Positions 20,156 through 29,373 of a stretch of 64,000 nucleotides of DNA are shown here, piece after piece; position 1 is the stretch's first letter; each line of letters starts with the position of its first letter. The DNA is from Tessaracoccus sp. OS52. GTDB lineage: Bacteria; Actinomycetota; Actinomycetes; Propionibacteriales; Propionibacteriaceae. A program made the position numbers and the translations under genes. Below the pieces are notes generated by a model. It was not told the DNA's origin and searched no databases. It saw nothing but the letters and a program-made list of their open reading frames with translations. The stretch covers positions 62,001-126,000 of the forward strand of contig NZ_JAJEWM010000005.1 of NCBI RefSeq assembly GCF_020687685.1. The letters are read 5' to 3'.

Positions 20156-20914
20156 ATGTTGGCGGAGGCAAGGCGCCAGTTGATCCTGCAGGAGCTGCAG
20201 AGCAACGGCGGCGTTGAGACCGAGGCCATCGCACAGCGCTTCGAAGTGTCCGTCGAGACCATCCGGCGCGACTTCGTCGAACTGGAGCGCCGGTCCCTGG
20301 CCCAGCGGGTCTACGGGGGCGCCGTCGCAGTGGGGGCCTGCACAGAACCTTCGCACGTCGAGCGGGAACGCGTGGCCGCCGCCGAGAAGCGGCAGATCGC
20401 CGCACTCGTGGCTTCCCGGATCCCCGATGAGGCCACGGTCTTCCTCGACGACGGCACCACCGTCGAGGCTGTCGCCGCAGCCCTCCACCAAACTTTCAGG
20501 GGCACTGTCGTCACCGCCTCCCTGCGGGTGGCGACGGCGCTCGCAAAGCTCCCCGCCTGCAACATCATCCTCACCGGCGGCAATCTCCGGAAGAGCGACC
20601 TGTCCCTGGAAGGCAGTGCCCCGGCGTCGTTCCTGGAGGGCGTCTACCCGGACGTGGGACTAATCTCCGTCGGCGCGATAGATCCGACAGCCGGTGTCAC
20701 GTTGTTCGAGCGCGACGAGCTCCAGTTGAAGAAGATCGTCCTCGCCAACGCCGTCACCTCGGTCGTGGTGGCGGACTCCGGCAAGTTCGGCAAAGTTGCG
20801 CCCTTCAAGCTGTGCGACGTCGCGACACCCTCCTGCATCGCCACCGACGGCGGGCTCACCGCGAAGAGCGTCAAGGCCCTCAAGGACCGCGGCGCCCACA
20901 TCCTGCAGGCGTGA
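20156..20914 (+). CDS. DeoR-family transcriptional regulator
   Basis: 252 residues from ATG 20156, preceded by GAAGGGGACC; a longer open frame upstream is repeat sequence. The N-terminal DeoR helix-turn-helix reads RRQLILQELQSNGGVE...VSVETIRRDFVELE, followed by RVYGGAV. The C-terminal sugar-phosphate sensor domain (DeoRC) has VFLDDGTTVE, IILTGGNL and VVVADSGKFG. These proteins usually repress sugar-catabolic operons in response to a phosphosugar. No obvious target operon is adjacent, so its regulon is unknown. Confidence 0.92.
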   Translation: MLAEARRQLILQELQSNGGVETEAIAQRFEVSVETIRRDFVELERRSLAQRVYGGAVAVGACTEPSHVERERVAAAEKRQIAALVASRIPDEATVFLDDGTTVEAVAAALHQTFRGTVVTASLRVATALAKLPACNIILTGGNLRKSDLSLEGSAPASFLEGVYPDVGLISVGAIDPTAGVTLFERDELQLKKIVLANAVTSVVVADSGKFGKVAPFKLCDVATPSCIATDGGLTAKSVKALKDRGAHILQA

Positions 20915-20927
20915 GGCTGTCCGGTGC

Positions 20928-21920
20928 TCAGACTGCGCGTAGTCCATCGAAGGCAATGAGTCCGCGTCGACTCTGCCACGGGCGACCCGCTGCCATCTCT
21001 CCGGCCACCAGTCGCCGCAGTGAGCTGTCGACGGGAAGGGAGGCCGGGTCGACACCGTCGCGCCGGTTCCAGATGAAGAACACGGCATCGCTGTCGCAGT
21101 CCCGGCCGACGCCGTCGAGCCGCCACAGACCCTGGAAGCGGGCTGTGTTCGACTCCGGGGAAAGCTGTGCGAGTCGGGGGTCCAGGAGCCAGGAGTCGCA
21201 GTGGAACTCGCTGACCGGGAAGTCCGAGAAGTGCTCGGCGAAGAACGCCTTCGCGCGGTTGAAGGAGTCCGTCACCGCCGCCGGCTCCAGCGCCCCGGTG
21301 GCCGGGATATGGGTCGAGAGCACCCAACGTGGTGCGGGTTCCGCCACCGGGTTCCCGGGGCTGCCCGTCGGCTCGTACCAGTGGAGGTTGAACTGCAACC
21401 TCCCGAGCCAGTACAGGGCACCTGACCACGCCGTCAGGAGCCAACCGTGAGCGTGCAGCCCGAACTCCCCGTAGGTCAGACGGTGCACGCGGACCTGTTG
21501 CGCGAGGTCGCCCAGCGTTGCCCAGGAGACGGCGTCGGGAATGCCCCTGGCGCGGTGGAACGACCGCACCTCGGGCACAGCCGCGGCCAGCGCGAGGACT
21601 GCCGCCACGCCCCACCCGTGGCCCGGAACGCCCGTAGCGGCGAAGGCCTCCGCCTCCTTGTCGCCGAAGACGCCGGAGTGGGTACGGAAGCTGCCGACGA
21701 TCGCGCCCAGCCCCGCCGCGGCGTCGGCCACTGATCGCTGCCGCGCCCGCGCGTCGGCGTCGGCGCCCGAGAGCAGGCCCGAGGCTGCGGCGCGGACGTC
21801 GGCCAGGTCCTGGCCACGGAACCCCAGACGCTCCCAGAGGTCGGAGGCCGGCACCAGCCGGGAGCCGAGCCACTCACAGGGCTCATCGATGGGAGCGGGG
21901 CTGGTCGGTGGGCGGCTCAC
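20928..21920 (-). CDS. GNAT-like acyltransferase domain protein
   Basis: 330 residues. The layout resembles the two-domain acyltransferase family with an N-terminal NAT_N-like region and a C-terminal GNAT-like domain (LQFNLHW...THIPATGAL...FHCDSWLLDPRL). The substrate is unknown. It converges on the DeoR gene, with 13 bp between the stops, and diverges from the RclA-like gene. I recognise the family from its general pattern rather than from catalytic residues. Confidence 0.7.
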   Translation of the reverse strand: MSRPPTSPAPIDEPCEWLGSRLVPASDLWERLGFRGQDLADVRAAASGLLSGADADARARQRSVADAAAGLGAIVGSFRTHSGVFGDKEAEAFAATGVPGHGWGVAAVLALAAAVPEVRSFHRARGIPDAVSWATLGDLAQQVRVHRLTYGEFGLHAHGWLLTAWSGALYWLGRLQFNLHWYEPTGSPGNPVAEPAPRWVLSTHIPATGALEPAAVTDSFNRAKAFFAEHFSDFPVSEFHCDSWLLDPRLAQLSPESNTARFQGLWRLDGVGRDCDSDAVFFIWNRRDGVDPASLPVDSSLRRLVAGEMAAGRPWQSRRGLIAFDGLRAV

Positions 21921-21965
21921 TTCCTCATCGTTTCACAGCTGGCTCGGCCGATGGTTCGGCCGTCG

Positions 21966-21971
21966 TAGGCT
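21966..21971 (+). promoter_or_regulatory. -10 box of the RclA-like gene
   Basis: TAGGCT, 27 nt before GTG 21999, with the ribosome-binding GAAGGAG between them. The same hexamer precedes the DeoR gene at 20124. Confidence 0.45.
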
Positions 21972-21998
21972 CGGAGCAGTCAACCGAAGGAGTCGCCC

Positions 21999-23417
21999 GT
22001 GAAGCACCAGGAGCAGGTGGACATTCTGGTCATCGGTTGGGGCAAGGGCGGCAAGACCCTGGCCGGGGCGATGGGCCGGGCGGGCAAACGGGTCGCGCTG
22101 GTGGAGCAGGACCCGATGATGGTCGGCGGCACCTGCATCAACGTCGCCTGCGTCCCCACCAAGGCCCTGATCCACGACGCCGCCGCCCGCCGTCCTCAGG
22201 ACGAACCCTCCGCCTGGTTCAGCGACGCGGTGGCCCGCCGCGACGAACTCACCGCAGCCATGCGCAAGAAGAACCACTCGCTGCTTGATGAGGTGGACAC
22301 CGTGCTGCTGGTCTCCGGTCGGGCCGTGTTCACAGGACCGCGGGAGGTCACGGTGGCGCAAGGTGCTGACGAGCTCAGGATCGTCGCCCGGACCGTCGTG
22401 ATCAACACCGGGTCCCGGCCGAACGTCCCGGGGATCCCGGGGCTCGACGGCGCCCCGCTGGGCGCGACCGTCCACGACTCGACCACCCTCCAGCACGCCG
22501 ATCCCCTCCCACGCAGTCTCGTGGTCGTCGGCGGCGGTTACGTAGGACTGGAGTTCGCCTCGATGTTCAGGCACTTCGGCTCCGAGGTGACGGTCCTCGA
22601 CCGCGGCTCCCGACCGCTCAGGCGTGAGGACGACGACGTGGCCGCCACCGCCGTCGAGATCATGGAGGGCGACGGCGTCCGCTTCGTCGCGGGCGCGGCA
22701 GTGGCAAGAATCGACCCGGGCACCGACCGGGCGCGAGTCACCTATGAGGCCGACGGTTCGCGGGAGTCAATCACTGCCGAGGCTGTGCTGCTCGCCGTCG
22801 GACGCACCCCCGCAACGGACGGCCTCGGACTGGAGGCGGCGGGGGTTGAGGTCGACGAGCATGGTTTCGTCGTCGTCGACGACCACCTGCGCACCTCAGC
22901 CGAGGGCGTGTTCGCCATCGGTGACGTGAAAGGTGCCCCCATGTTCACCTACACCTCGCTCGACGACTACCGGATCGTTGCCGACCAGCTCGTCGGCGAC
23001 GGCGTCCGAACCACCGGTGATCGCGTCGTCCCCTACACGCTGTTCCTCACTCCCCCGCTCGCCCGCGTCGGCGTCACCACCAAGCAGGCTGAGGACTCAG
23101 GCCGCGACGTTCTGGTCGCCACGAGGAAGGTGGCTGACATCGCCGCCATGCCCCGTCCGAAGATCGAGGGCGACTCGCGGGGAATCGTCAAGTTCGTCGT
23201 CGACGCCGCCACCGACGAGGTGCTGGGGGCCGCCATGATGCACGTCCACGCCGAAGAGGTCATCAACCTGGTGGCCATGGCCATGCGGCACGGCATCACC
23301 GCAAGCCAGCTTCGCGACGGCGTCTACACCCACCCGTCGGCCACCGAGGCCCTCAACGAAGTACTCGGGGGCCTGCGTCCGATCCCGTCCCGGGATGGTT
23401 CAATGGGCCAGTCGTAG
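21999..23417 (+). CDS. RclA-like pyridine nucleotide-disulfide oxidoreductase
   Basis: 472-residue FAD/NAD(P)H flavoprotein. The FAD-binding N-terminus is ILVIGWGKGGKTLAGAMG and the redox-active pair is in GGTCINVACVPTKALI (C-x4-C). The NAD(P)-binding site is VVVGGGYVGLEFASMF, the second FAD motif GVFAIGDVKG, and the C-terminal dimerisation domain carries MHVHAEEVINLVAMAM. It is closer to RclA/YkgC and mercuric-reductase-like proteins than to lipoamide dehydrogenase. RclA of E. coli defends against reactive chlorine and reduces copper(II). GTG start at 21999 with SD GAAGGAG. It may be co-transcribed with the symporter 20 bp on. Confidence 0.9.
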   Translation: MKHQEQVDILVIGWGKGGKTLAGAMGRAGKRVALVEQDPMMVGGTCINVACVPTKALIHDAAARRPQDEPSAWFSDAVARRDELTAAMRKKNHSLLDEVDTVLLVSGRAVFTGPREVTVAQGADELRIVARTVVINTGSRPNVPGIPGLDGAPLGATVHDSTTLQHADPLPRSLVVVGGGYVGLEFASMFRHFGSEVTVLDRGSRPLRREDDDVAATAVEIMEGDGVRFVAGAAVARIDPGTDRARVTYEADGSRESITAEAVLLAVGRTPATDGLGLEAAGVEVDEHGFVVVDDHLRTSAEGVFAIGDVKGAPMFTYTSLDDYRIVADQLVGDGVRTTGDRVVPYTLFLTPPLARVGVTTKQAEDSGRDVLVATRKVADIAAMPRPKIEGDSRGIVKFVVDAATDEVLGAAMMHVHAEEVINLVAMAMRHGITASQLRDGVYTHPSATEALNEVLGGLRPIPSRDGSMGQS

Positions 23418-23437
23418 TCCTTCGAAGGGGGCCCCGG

Positions 23438-24664
23438 ATGGCCAAGCTGCCAAAGCTGAACCTGTTGCTGCAGGTGCTGATAGCGATCGTGCTGGGCATC
23501 GCGCTCGGCTCGTTCCTCCCCGAGTTCCTCGTGCGGCTCTTCGTGACCTTCAACGGGATCTTCGGCAACTTCCTGGGCTTCATCATTCCCCTGCTCATCG
23601 TCGGGCTCATCACGCCCGCCATCGACGAGTTGGGCAAGGGCGCCGGCAAGTGGCTGGCAATCACCGCCGGGCTTGCCTATGTCTCCACCATCCTCGCTGG
23701 CCTGCTCAGTTGGGGGACCAGCATGCTCGTGTGGCCGAGGGTTCTCTCGGGCACGGGCGTGACCGAGCTGGCCGACCCCGAATCCGGCCTTGCCACGGCC
23801 TTCTTCACCATCGAGATGCCGCCGATGTTCCAGGTGATGACGGCGCTGGTGTTCGCGTTCGTCGTCGGCGTCGCCCTCACCGCCTTCGACGCGCCGGTGC
23901 TGCACCAGGTGTTCGTCGACTTCCGGCACGTCATCAACATCGTGATCAGCAGGATCATCGTTCCCCTGCTGCCCCTCTACATCTTCGGCATCTTCCTGAA
24001 CATGACCTTCGCGGGGCAGGTGTGGGAGGTCATCACTGCGTTCTTCTGGGTGGTGGTGGTCGTCTTCGCGCTCACCGTGATCTGGTTGGTGTTGCTCTAC
24101 ACCGTCGCCGGCTCGGTCTCGAAGAAGAACCCCTTCGCGATGATCCGAGCCATGCTGCCCGCCTACGCGACGGCGCTGGGAACCTCGTCGTCGGCCGCGA
24201 CCATCCCGGTCACGCTCCGCTCGGCCATCAAGATGGGGGTCTCGGAGAACATCGCGGCCTTCGTGATCCCGCTGTGCGCCACCATCCACCTGGCTGGCTC
24301 CACCATCAAGATCACGGGCTTCGCGCTCGCGATCATGTTCATGTCCGGGATGGAGACGCCACCGCTGCTGATCCTCGGCTTCATCCTGATGCTGGGCATC
24401 GCCATGGTGGCGGCCCCCGGAGTCCCGGGCGGCGCCATCGTGACCGCAGCGGCCCTGCTGGAGTCGCAACTGGGGTTCTCCCCGGAACAGGTCGGCCTCA
24501 TGATCGCCACCTACATCGCGATCGACTCCATCGGCACCGCGACGAACGTGACCGGCGACGGCGCCCTGGCGGCCATCGTCGACAAGCTGGCCGGGCACCC
24601 CGGCCACCGCGACCTCGGCCTCCACATCCCCGGCACCGACCCAACCCCCGACCCCATCGTCTGA
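23438..24664 (+). CDS. dicarboxylate/amino acid:cation symporter (DAACS family)
   Basis: 408 residues, about eight membrane helices plus re-entrant loops. The family serine-rich hairpin is GTSSSAATIPVTL and a later conserved helix motif is ATNVTGDGALAAIVDKLAG. It imports anionic amino acids, Ser/Thr or C4-dicarboxylates with Na+ or H+; the substrate cannot be assigned. It follows the RclA-like gene by 20 bp with SD GAAGGGG. The C-terminal tail is short and Pro-rich. Confidence 0.92.
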   Translation: MAKLPKLNLLLQVLIAIVLGIALGSFLPEFLVRLFVTFNGIFGNFLGFIIPLLIVGLITPAIDELGKGAGKWLAITAGLAYVSTILAGLLSWGTSMLVWPRVLSGTGVTELADPESGLATAFFTIEMPPMFQVMTALVFAFVVGVALTAFDAPVLHQVFVDFRHVINIVISRIIVPLLPLYIFGIFLNMTFAGQVWEVITAFFWVVVVVFALTVIWLVLLYTVAGSVSKKNPFAMIRAMLPAYATALGTSSSAATIPVTLRSAIKMGVSENIAAFVIPLCATIHLAGSTIKITGFALAIMFMSGMETPPLLILGFILMLGIAMVAAPGVPGGAIVTAAALLESQLGFSPEQVGLMIATYIAIDSIGTATNVTGDGALAAIVDKLAGHPGHRDLGLHIPGTDPTPDPIV

Positions 24665-24696
24665 CCAGACCGTTCGGTTACGCGGCGCCCACTAGT

Positions 24697-24783
24697 TGCG
24701 GCCGCGGCGGCCGGTTGCATGGGCGCCGACTGGCTGCGGCCGCGCCGGCCGGTTGCAGGGGCGCCGACTGGCTGCGGCCGCGC
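24697..24783. repeat. tandem 38-bp GC-rich repeats
   Basis: A 38-bp unit beginning TGCGGCCGCG and ending CGCCGACTGGC runs 24697-24734 and 24735-24772 with two or three differences, then a partial third unit from 24773. Shorter derivatives (CTCGCTGCG, CTCGTTGCC) trail to about 24835. No convincing gene lies here. Confidence 0.75.
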
Positions 24784-24867
24784 AACTCGCTGCGCCGCAC
24801 CCACTCGCTGCGATCGCCAACACTCGTTGCCTGGGCGCGCCGACGGTGGGGCCCGGTCCCCCGGTTT

Positions 24868-24990
24868 ACCAGCGTTATTGCGCACCACCAGCCTTGTACG
24901 GCTGGTGCCGAGCGATAACGCTGGTCAACGCCCTAGAGCGCTGGTCAACCGGGGGAAGCGCTGGTTAACGCGCGGAAGGGCTGGTGATGG
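24868..24990. repeat. long hairpin plus 20-bp periodic repeats, block 1
   Basis: An imperfect palindrome spans 24868-24925: ACCAGCGTTATTGC...ACCAGCC, a short loop at TTGTAC, then GGCTGGTGCCGAGCGATAACGCTGGT. CGCTGGTCAA-type units then start at 24919, 24939, 24959 and (degenerate) 24979, exactly 20 bp apart. Block 2 at 25064-25234 repeats the design. No gene is seen between 24665 and 25320. Confidence 0.8.
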
Positions 24991-25063
24991 CACAGCGGAG
25001 TCGACGTCGCCACCGACGGAGCCGCGCATACCCCGCAGGGCCCCATCCGCCCACTCCCCGTTC

Positions 25064-25234
25064 ACCAGCGTTGTTGCTCGCCACCAGCCCTACAAGGCTG
25101 GTGCCGAGCGATAACGCTGGTCAACGCACTGAAGCGCTGGTCAATCGGCGATAACGCTGGTCAACCCGCGGAACCGCCGGTCAACCCGCGGAACCGCCGG
25201 TCAACCCGCGGAACCGCTGGTCAACGCGCGTGGA
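25064..25234. repeat. long hairpin plus 20-bp periodic repeats, block 2
   Basis: A second hairpin (25064-25122) is nearly the same as that of block 1. It leads into six units CGC[TC]GGTCAA starting at 25115, 25135, 25155, 25175, 25195 and 25215, again exactly 20 bp apart. Three of them are near-identical 20-mers with the sequence TCAACCCGCGGAACCGCCGG. The period is about two helical turns. Confidence 0.85.
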
Positions 25235-25320
25235 AGCGAGGTGCGCCCCCGCAGACCTGGGCGCATCGGAAACGGGCCCGGTCCGTTCACCCCCATAACC
25301 TTCCGGCGGACGCAGCCAAC

Positions 25321-26313
25321 TCAGACCTCAACCACCGCTTCCCGGTGTTCGATCCCCATCTGCGCGAGGCACTCCTCCAGGACACGCATGACCTCGACGG
25401 TGTCGTTGAGCGGCATGATCGGCGACTCGGTGTCGCCGGCGAGGACCCGTTCGGTCACCTCTGCGACCTCGTGGGCATACCCACGGCCGGTCATGTTGGC
25501 CTCGATCACTCGCGGCAGCACCCCGGTGCGGTGCACCGACAACGTCGTCGGGTGATGGAACCTCGGTTCGACCTCGATCCAGCCCTTGGTCCCGTAGATC
25601 GCCATCCGTCCGGGACCGTGTCCGTCGAAGCCGCACGCCAGCGCCGACAGCCCGCCGGTGGCGTACTCGATGCTCATGGCCGCTGCCGCGTCGACGCCGT
25701 TGGGCGCGTACCTGCCGACGCACTGAACGGTGCGGGCCTGGCCGAGGAAGGCCTGGGCGAAGGAGACCACGTAGACGCCGAGGTCGAGGATGGCACCGCC
25801 TCCGGTCGCAGGGTCGAAGAGACGGTGGTGGGGATCGTATTCACGGTAGGCACAGAGGTCTCCCTGCACTCCCAGCACGTCACCGATCCGTCCCCAGGCG
25901 ACGACCTCGCGCGCGGCCGAGATTGCGGGCAGGAACCGGGTCCACATGGCCTCCATGCAGAAGACCCCTTTGGCCCGGGCGGCATCGACCACCTCGCGGG
26001 TCCCTGCGAGGGTGGCCGTGAAGGCCTTCTCGACCAGAAGCGCCTTGCCCCGTTCGATGGCCGCGAGCGCGACGTCGCGGTGGTGCGGGTGGGTGTTGGC
26101 GAGGTAGACGACGTCGATGTCGTCGTCCTCCAGCAGTTCCACATAGCTGCCGTAGGCCTTGCGCACACCGTGCTTGGAGGCGAACTGCTGGGCGCGTCCC
26201 AGATCGCGGGAAGCGACGGCCGCCAGCTCGGCGTTGTGGACGAACCCGAAGTCAGATGCCATGACGTCGGCGATCCATCCCGCTCCGACGAACCCCCAAC
26301 GAATGGTGTCCAT
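25321..26313 (-). CDS. Gfo/Idh/MocA-family NAD(P)-dependent oxidoreductase
   Basis: 330 residues from ATG 26313 (MDTIRWGFVGAGWIADVMA); an in-frame extension upstream to 26433 overlaps lysC and is not credible. It has an N-terminal Rossmann fold, the family EK motif (LLVEKAFTAT, catalytic Lys) and a C-terminal alpha/beta substrate domain with GGGAILDLGVY. It is of the dihydrodiol/trans-1,2-dihydrobenzene-diol or sugar dehydrogenase type; the substrate is unknown. It diverges from lysC with an 86-bp gap. Confidence 0.9.
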   Translation of the reverse strand: MDTIRWGFVGAGWIADVMASDFGFVHNAELAAVASRDLGRAQQFASKHGVRKAYGSYVELLEDDDIDVVYLANTHPHHRDVALAAIERGKALLVEKAFTATLAGTREVVDAARAKGVFCMEAMWTRFLPAISAAREVVAWGRIGDVLGVQGDLCAYREYDPHHRLFDPATGGGAILDLGVYVVSFAQAFLGQARTVQCVGRYAPNGVDAAAAMSIEYATGGLSALACGFDGHGPGRMAIYGTKGWIEVEPRFHHPTTLSVHRTGVLPRVIEANMTGRGYAHEVAEVTERVLAGDTESPIMPLNDTVEVMRVLEECLAQMGIEHREAVVEV

Positions 26314-26369
26314 GCGGCACAGGGTACCGGTGCGCGGACTGGCGCTCGGCAACTTCGGACAACAGTGAC

Positions 26370-26375
26370 TAGTCT
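26370..26375 (+). promoter_or_regulatory. -10 box of lysC
   Basis: TAGTCT fits TANNNT, 24 nt before ATG 26400, with SD GGAAGGA at 26388-26394. The -35 is not clear. Confidence 0.45.
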
Positions 26376-26399
26376 GGTCCAGCAGCAGGAAGGAAGTGC

Positions 26400-27674
26400 A
26401 TGGCACGCATCGTTCAGAAGTACGGCGGCTCATCCGTGGCGGACGCCGACTCCATCAAACGGGTCGCCCGCCGGATCGCCCGCACCCGCAGCGAGGGCAA
26501 CGAGGTCATCATCGTGATCTCCGCCATGGGCGACACCACCGATGAGCTGATGGACCTGGCCCTGCAGGTCTCGCCCCGGCCCAAGTCGCGGGAGCTGGAC
26601 ATGCTCCTGACCACGGGCGAGCGTCAGAGCGCCGCCCTGCTGGCCATGGCCCTGTCTGACCTTGGTGTGGACGCGGTCTCCTACACCGGCTCCCAGGCGG
26701 GCGTCATCACAACACCCACGCACGGCAACGCCCGCATCATCGACATCACGCCCGGACGCGTGGAGGCCGCGGTGCAGGAGGGCAACGTCGCCATCGTCGC
26801 CGGCTTCCAGGGCGTCTCGCAGTCCACCAAGGACATCACCACGCTCGGCCGCGGCGCCTCCGACACCACCGCCGTCGCGCTGGCCTCGGCGCTGGGGGCC
26901 GACTACTGCGAGATCTACAGCGACGTCGACGGCGTGTTCACGGCGGACCCGCGGATCGTGCCCGCCGCCCGTCCGATCACCGAGATCAGCTACGAGGAGA
27001 TGATGGAGCTCGCGGCCTCCGGCGCCAAGATCCTCCACCTGCGCTGCGTCGAGTACGCGCGCCGCGAGAACGTCAAGGTCCACGTCCGCTCGTCGTTCAC
27101 CGACAAGCCCGGAACCTGGGTCAAGTCCCACGAAGAGGTCCAGAAAGGTGCAGAAATGGAAGAAGCCATCATCACCGGCGTCGCCCACGACCGTGGCGAG
27201 GCCAAGGTCACCATCGTCGGCGTCCCGGACCGCGTCGGGGAGGCCGCGCTCATCTTCAGGGCCATCGCAGACCACGACATCAACATCGACATGATCGTGC
27301 AGAACGTCTCGCGCCTGTCCGACGTCAAGACCGACATCTCCTTCACCCTCCCCATGACCGACGGCGGCCGCGCCATTGAGGCGCTGGAGGCCATCAAGGA
27401 CCAGGTCGGCTTCGAGGAACTGCTCTACGACGACCAGGTGGGCAAGATCTCCATCGTCGGCGTCGGGATGCGCTCCCACCCCGGGGTGACTGCCACGTTC
27501 TTCCAGGCGCTGGCCGGGGAGGACGTGAACCTGCAGATGATCTCGACGTCTGAGATCCGGATCTCGGTGGTGGTGTCCTCCGACGACGTGGACCGGGCCG
27601 TCCGTGCCGCCCACACCGCCTTCGGTCTGGATGCCGAGGAAGAGGCCGTCGTCCACGCCGGCACCGGCCGCTGA
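26400..27674 (+). CDS. lysC: aspartate kinase (alpha subunit)
   Basis: Phosphorylates aspartate, the first step to lysine, diaminopimelate, methionine and threonine. 424 residues. The ATP/substrate motif is [19 protein letters not shown], with [11 protein letters not shown] and the conserved [13 protein letters not shown]. Two ACT domains occupy ~265-410 ([14 protein letters not shown] and [14 protein letters not shown]) and mediate Lys/Thr feedback inhibition. A second start inside the gene yields a beta subunit. asd, which often follows lysC in actinobacteria, is not here; a sugar transporter comes next. Confidence 0.97.
   Translation: MARIVQKYGGSSVADADSIKRVARRIARTRSEGNEVIIVISAMGDTTDELMDLALQVSPRPKSRELDMLLTTGERQSAALLAMALSDLGVDAVSYTGSQAGVITTPTHGNARIIDITPGRVEAAVQEGNVAIVAGFQGVSQSTKDITTLGRGASDTTAVALASALGADYCEIYSDVDGVFTADPRIVPAARPITEISYEEMMELAASGAKILHLRCVEYARRENVKVHVRSSFTDKPGTWVKSHEEVQKGAEMEEAIITGVAHDRGEAKVTIVGVPDRVGEAALIFRAIADHDINIDMIVQNVSRLSDVKTDISFTLPMTDGGRAIEALEAIKDQVGFEELLYDDQVGKISIVGVGMRSHPGVTATFFQALAGEDVNLQMISTSEIRISVVVSSDDVDRAVRAAHTAFGLDAEEEAVVHAGTGR
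27156..27674 (+). other. lysC: internal in-frame start giving aspartokinase beta subunit
   Basis: ATG 27156 (codon 253, MEEAII) is preceded by AGAAAGG about 7 nt upstream, a good ribosome-binding site inside lysC. Initiation here would make a 172-residue protein of the two ACT domains. Corynebacterium and Bacillus lysC genes are known to encode such alpha2-beta2 regulatory subunits from one gene. Confidence 0.75.
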
Positions 27675-27936
27675 CCGGGCCCCGACAGGCCACCCTTCGA
27701 CAACTTCTCCGGTGTCCGGTCGGGCTCGGCGCACCCAGACCCAGCGCCCTCCAGCCCAAAATGACCATTCGGGCTGATCGTTGGGTAACGATTGCGTGTA
27801 CTTCCCGATGTGACAGCCCATTTCGTATGGGCCCTGCCGTATATTCCAATCAGTTCAGCGGGGCGAAGTAGCCCCACCAAAACCTGAGCAGGACTCGCTG
27901 GTGAGGCCAGCGCAGTAAAGGAAAAGGAGATCTTCC
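27675..27936 (+). promoter_or_regulatory. ngcE upstream region with candidate operator
   Basis: A 262-bp gap without a gene. A perfect inverted repeat GCCCAT-5-ATGGGC lies at 27816-27832, and TATATT at 27840-27845 could be a -10, so the palindrome would sit within the promoter as a repressor site. It does not match the DasR consensus (ACTGGTCTAGACCACT) known for chitin-sugar genes. The ribosome-binding site of ngcE is AAAGGAGA near 27922. Confidence 0.4.
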
Positions 27937-29373
27937 ATGAGCTACTCCCTGCAACGCCGCGGATTCCTGAAGGGCGCGCTCGCAGCGGGCGCCCTCGCGC
28001 CTCTCGCGGCTTGCGCCGGCGGCGGCGACCCCGAGGAGACGCCGACCGACGAGGGCTCCGCGCCCGAGGAAACGGGATCCCCCGAGGAGACCACGGCCCC
28101 CGGCGACGACAACAACCCGTTCGGCCTGGAGATCCCCTCCGAGGTCGAGGCGATCATCTTCAACGGCGGTTACGGAATCGCATACGCCGAGTTCGCCGGC
28201 AAGGTGGTCGAGAAGACCCATGACGGAGTCACCGTCTCCGTTGAACCCACCACGCAGGTGGCGCAGGAACTGCAGCCCCGATTCACCGGCGGCAACCCGC
28301 CGGACGTCATCGACAACGCCGGCGCCGGCAAGATCGGCCTGAGCGCGATCGTCGACCAGCTCGAGGATCTCACCGAGGTCGTCGACGCACCGAACCTTGA
28401 GGGCACGGTCATCCGCGACACCCTCTACGCGGGTGCGCTGGAGCCGGGCATCGTCTCGGGCAAGCAGGTGGCTCTCAACTACGTCCTGACCGTCTTCGGC
28501 CTGTGGTACTCCGCCTCCCTGTTCGAGGAGAACGGCTGGACCCCGCCCAAGACCTGGGACGAGGCCATCGAGCTTGGCGCCAAGGCGAAGGAAGCAGGCA
28601 AGTACCTGTTCCTGTGGGGACTTGAGGCTGCTGACTACTACGGCGAAATGGCCATCACCTCCGCCATCAAGGAGGGCGGACACGAAGTGCGCGTCGCCCT
28701 GGACAACCTTGAGGAGAACTGCTGGAGCCATCCCGCCATCCAGGACGTGCTCACCAAGCTCAAGGAGTGCGTGGACAAGGGCTACTTCAAGCCGGGCGGT
28801 TCCGGAACCCAGTTCACGGCCGCGCAGGCGTCGTGGTCCAACGCCCAGGAGGCGCTGCTGTACCCCTCGGGTGCCTGGATCGAGAACGAGATGAAGGACC
28901 AGACCAAGGACGACTTCCAGATGACCGGCACCCCGGTGCCCACGGTCAGCGGCTCCTCGGCCCTTCCCTTCGAAGCCATCCACTCCGCGGCCGACGAGCC
29001 CTACATCGTCCCGTCGCAGGGCGCGAACGTGCCCGGCGGCAAGGAGTTCATGCGCGCCATGCTCTCCCAGGAGGCGGCGGCGAACTTCGCCGAGACCATC
29101 CTCTCGCCGACGATCGTCAAGGACACCATCCCCGAGGACGCATTCGGTTCCACGGCCCTGGCCTCGCAGATCGCCATGCTGGGCGCTGCCGGTGAGGACA
29201 TCTTCACGTGGCGCTTCAACGCCTTCTACGGCATGGGCCCGGACCACGTCCAGGCCTGGAACTCCTTCCTCGACGGCCAGCTCGACGTCGCCGCGATGAC
29301 GACGGCCCTGCAGGAGGTCACCGACAGGGTGCGCAACGACGACGCGATCGAGAAGTACGAACCAGTCTCGTGA
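27937..29373 (+). CDS. ngcE: N-acetylglucosamine/diacetylchitobiose-type ABC transporter, solute-binding lipoprotein
   Basis: 478 residues. The signal is a twin-arginine lipoprotein type: LQRRGFLKG, a hydrophobic stretch, then lipobox LAAC. After the Cys comes a ~35-residue acidic Glu/Thr/Pro linker. The body resembles NgcE: DNLEENCWSHPAIQD, ASWSNAQEALLYPSGAWIENEMKD, EPYIVPSQGANVPGG. In Streptomyces NgcE binds GlcNAc and chitobiose. Overlaps ngcF by GTGA, so the three transporter genes form one operon. The ligand assignment rests on family likeness only. Confidence 0.85.
   Translation: MSYSLQRRGFLKGALAAGALAPLAACAGGGDPEETPTDEGSAPEETGSPEETTAPGDDNNPFGLEIPSEVEAIIFNGGYGIAYAEFAGKVVEKTHDGVTVSVEPTTQVAQELQPRFTGGNPPDVIDNAGAGKIGLSAIVDQLEDLTEVVDAPNLEGTVIRDTLYAGALEPGIVSGKQVALNYVLTVFGLWYSASLFEENGWTPPKTWDEAIELGAKAKEAGKYLFLWGLEAADYYGEMAITSAIKEGGHEVRVALDNLEENCWSHPAIQDVLTKLKECVDKGYFKPGGSGTQFTAAQASWSNAQEALLYPSGAWIENEMKDQTKDDFQMTGTPVPTVSGSSALPFEAIHSAADEPYIVPSQGANVPGGKEFMRAMLSQEAAANFAETILSPTIVKDTIPEDAFGSTALASQIAMLGAAGEDIFTWRFNAFYGMGPDHVQAWNSFLDGQLDVAAMTTALQEVTDRVRNDDAIEKYEPVS

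Noticed and set aside
24868..25234. Possible CRISPR array
   Set aside because: The period is only 20 bp with no conserved-repeat/unique-spacer split, and no cas genes are in the window.
26314..26433. N-terminal extension of the Gfo/Idh oxidoreductase
   Set aside because: The extra 40 residues lack family similarity and would overlap lysC; ATG 26313 begins the Rossmann fold.
27675..27936. DasR operator for ngcE
   Set aside because: No match to ACTGGTCTAGACCACT-like sequence; only an unrelated GCCCAT-ATGGGC palindrome is present.
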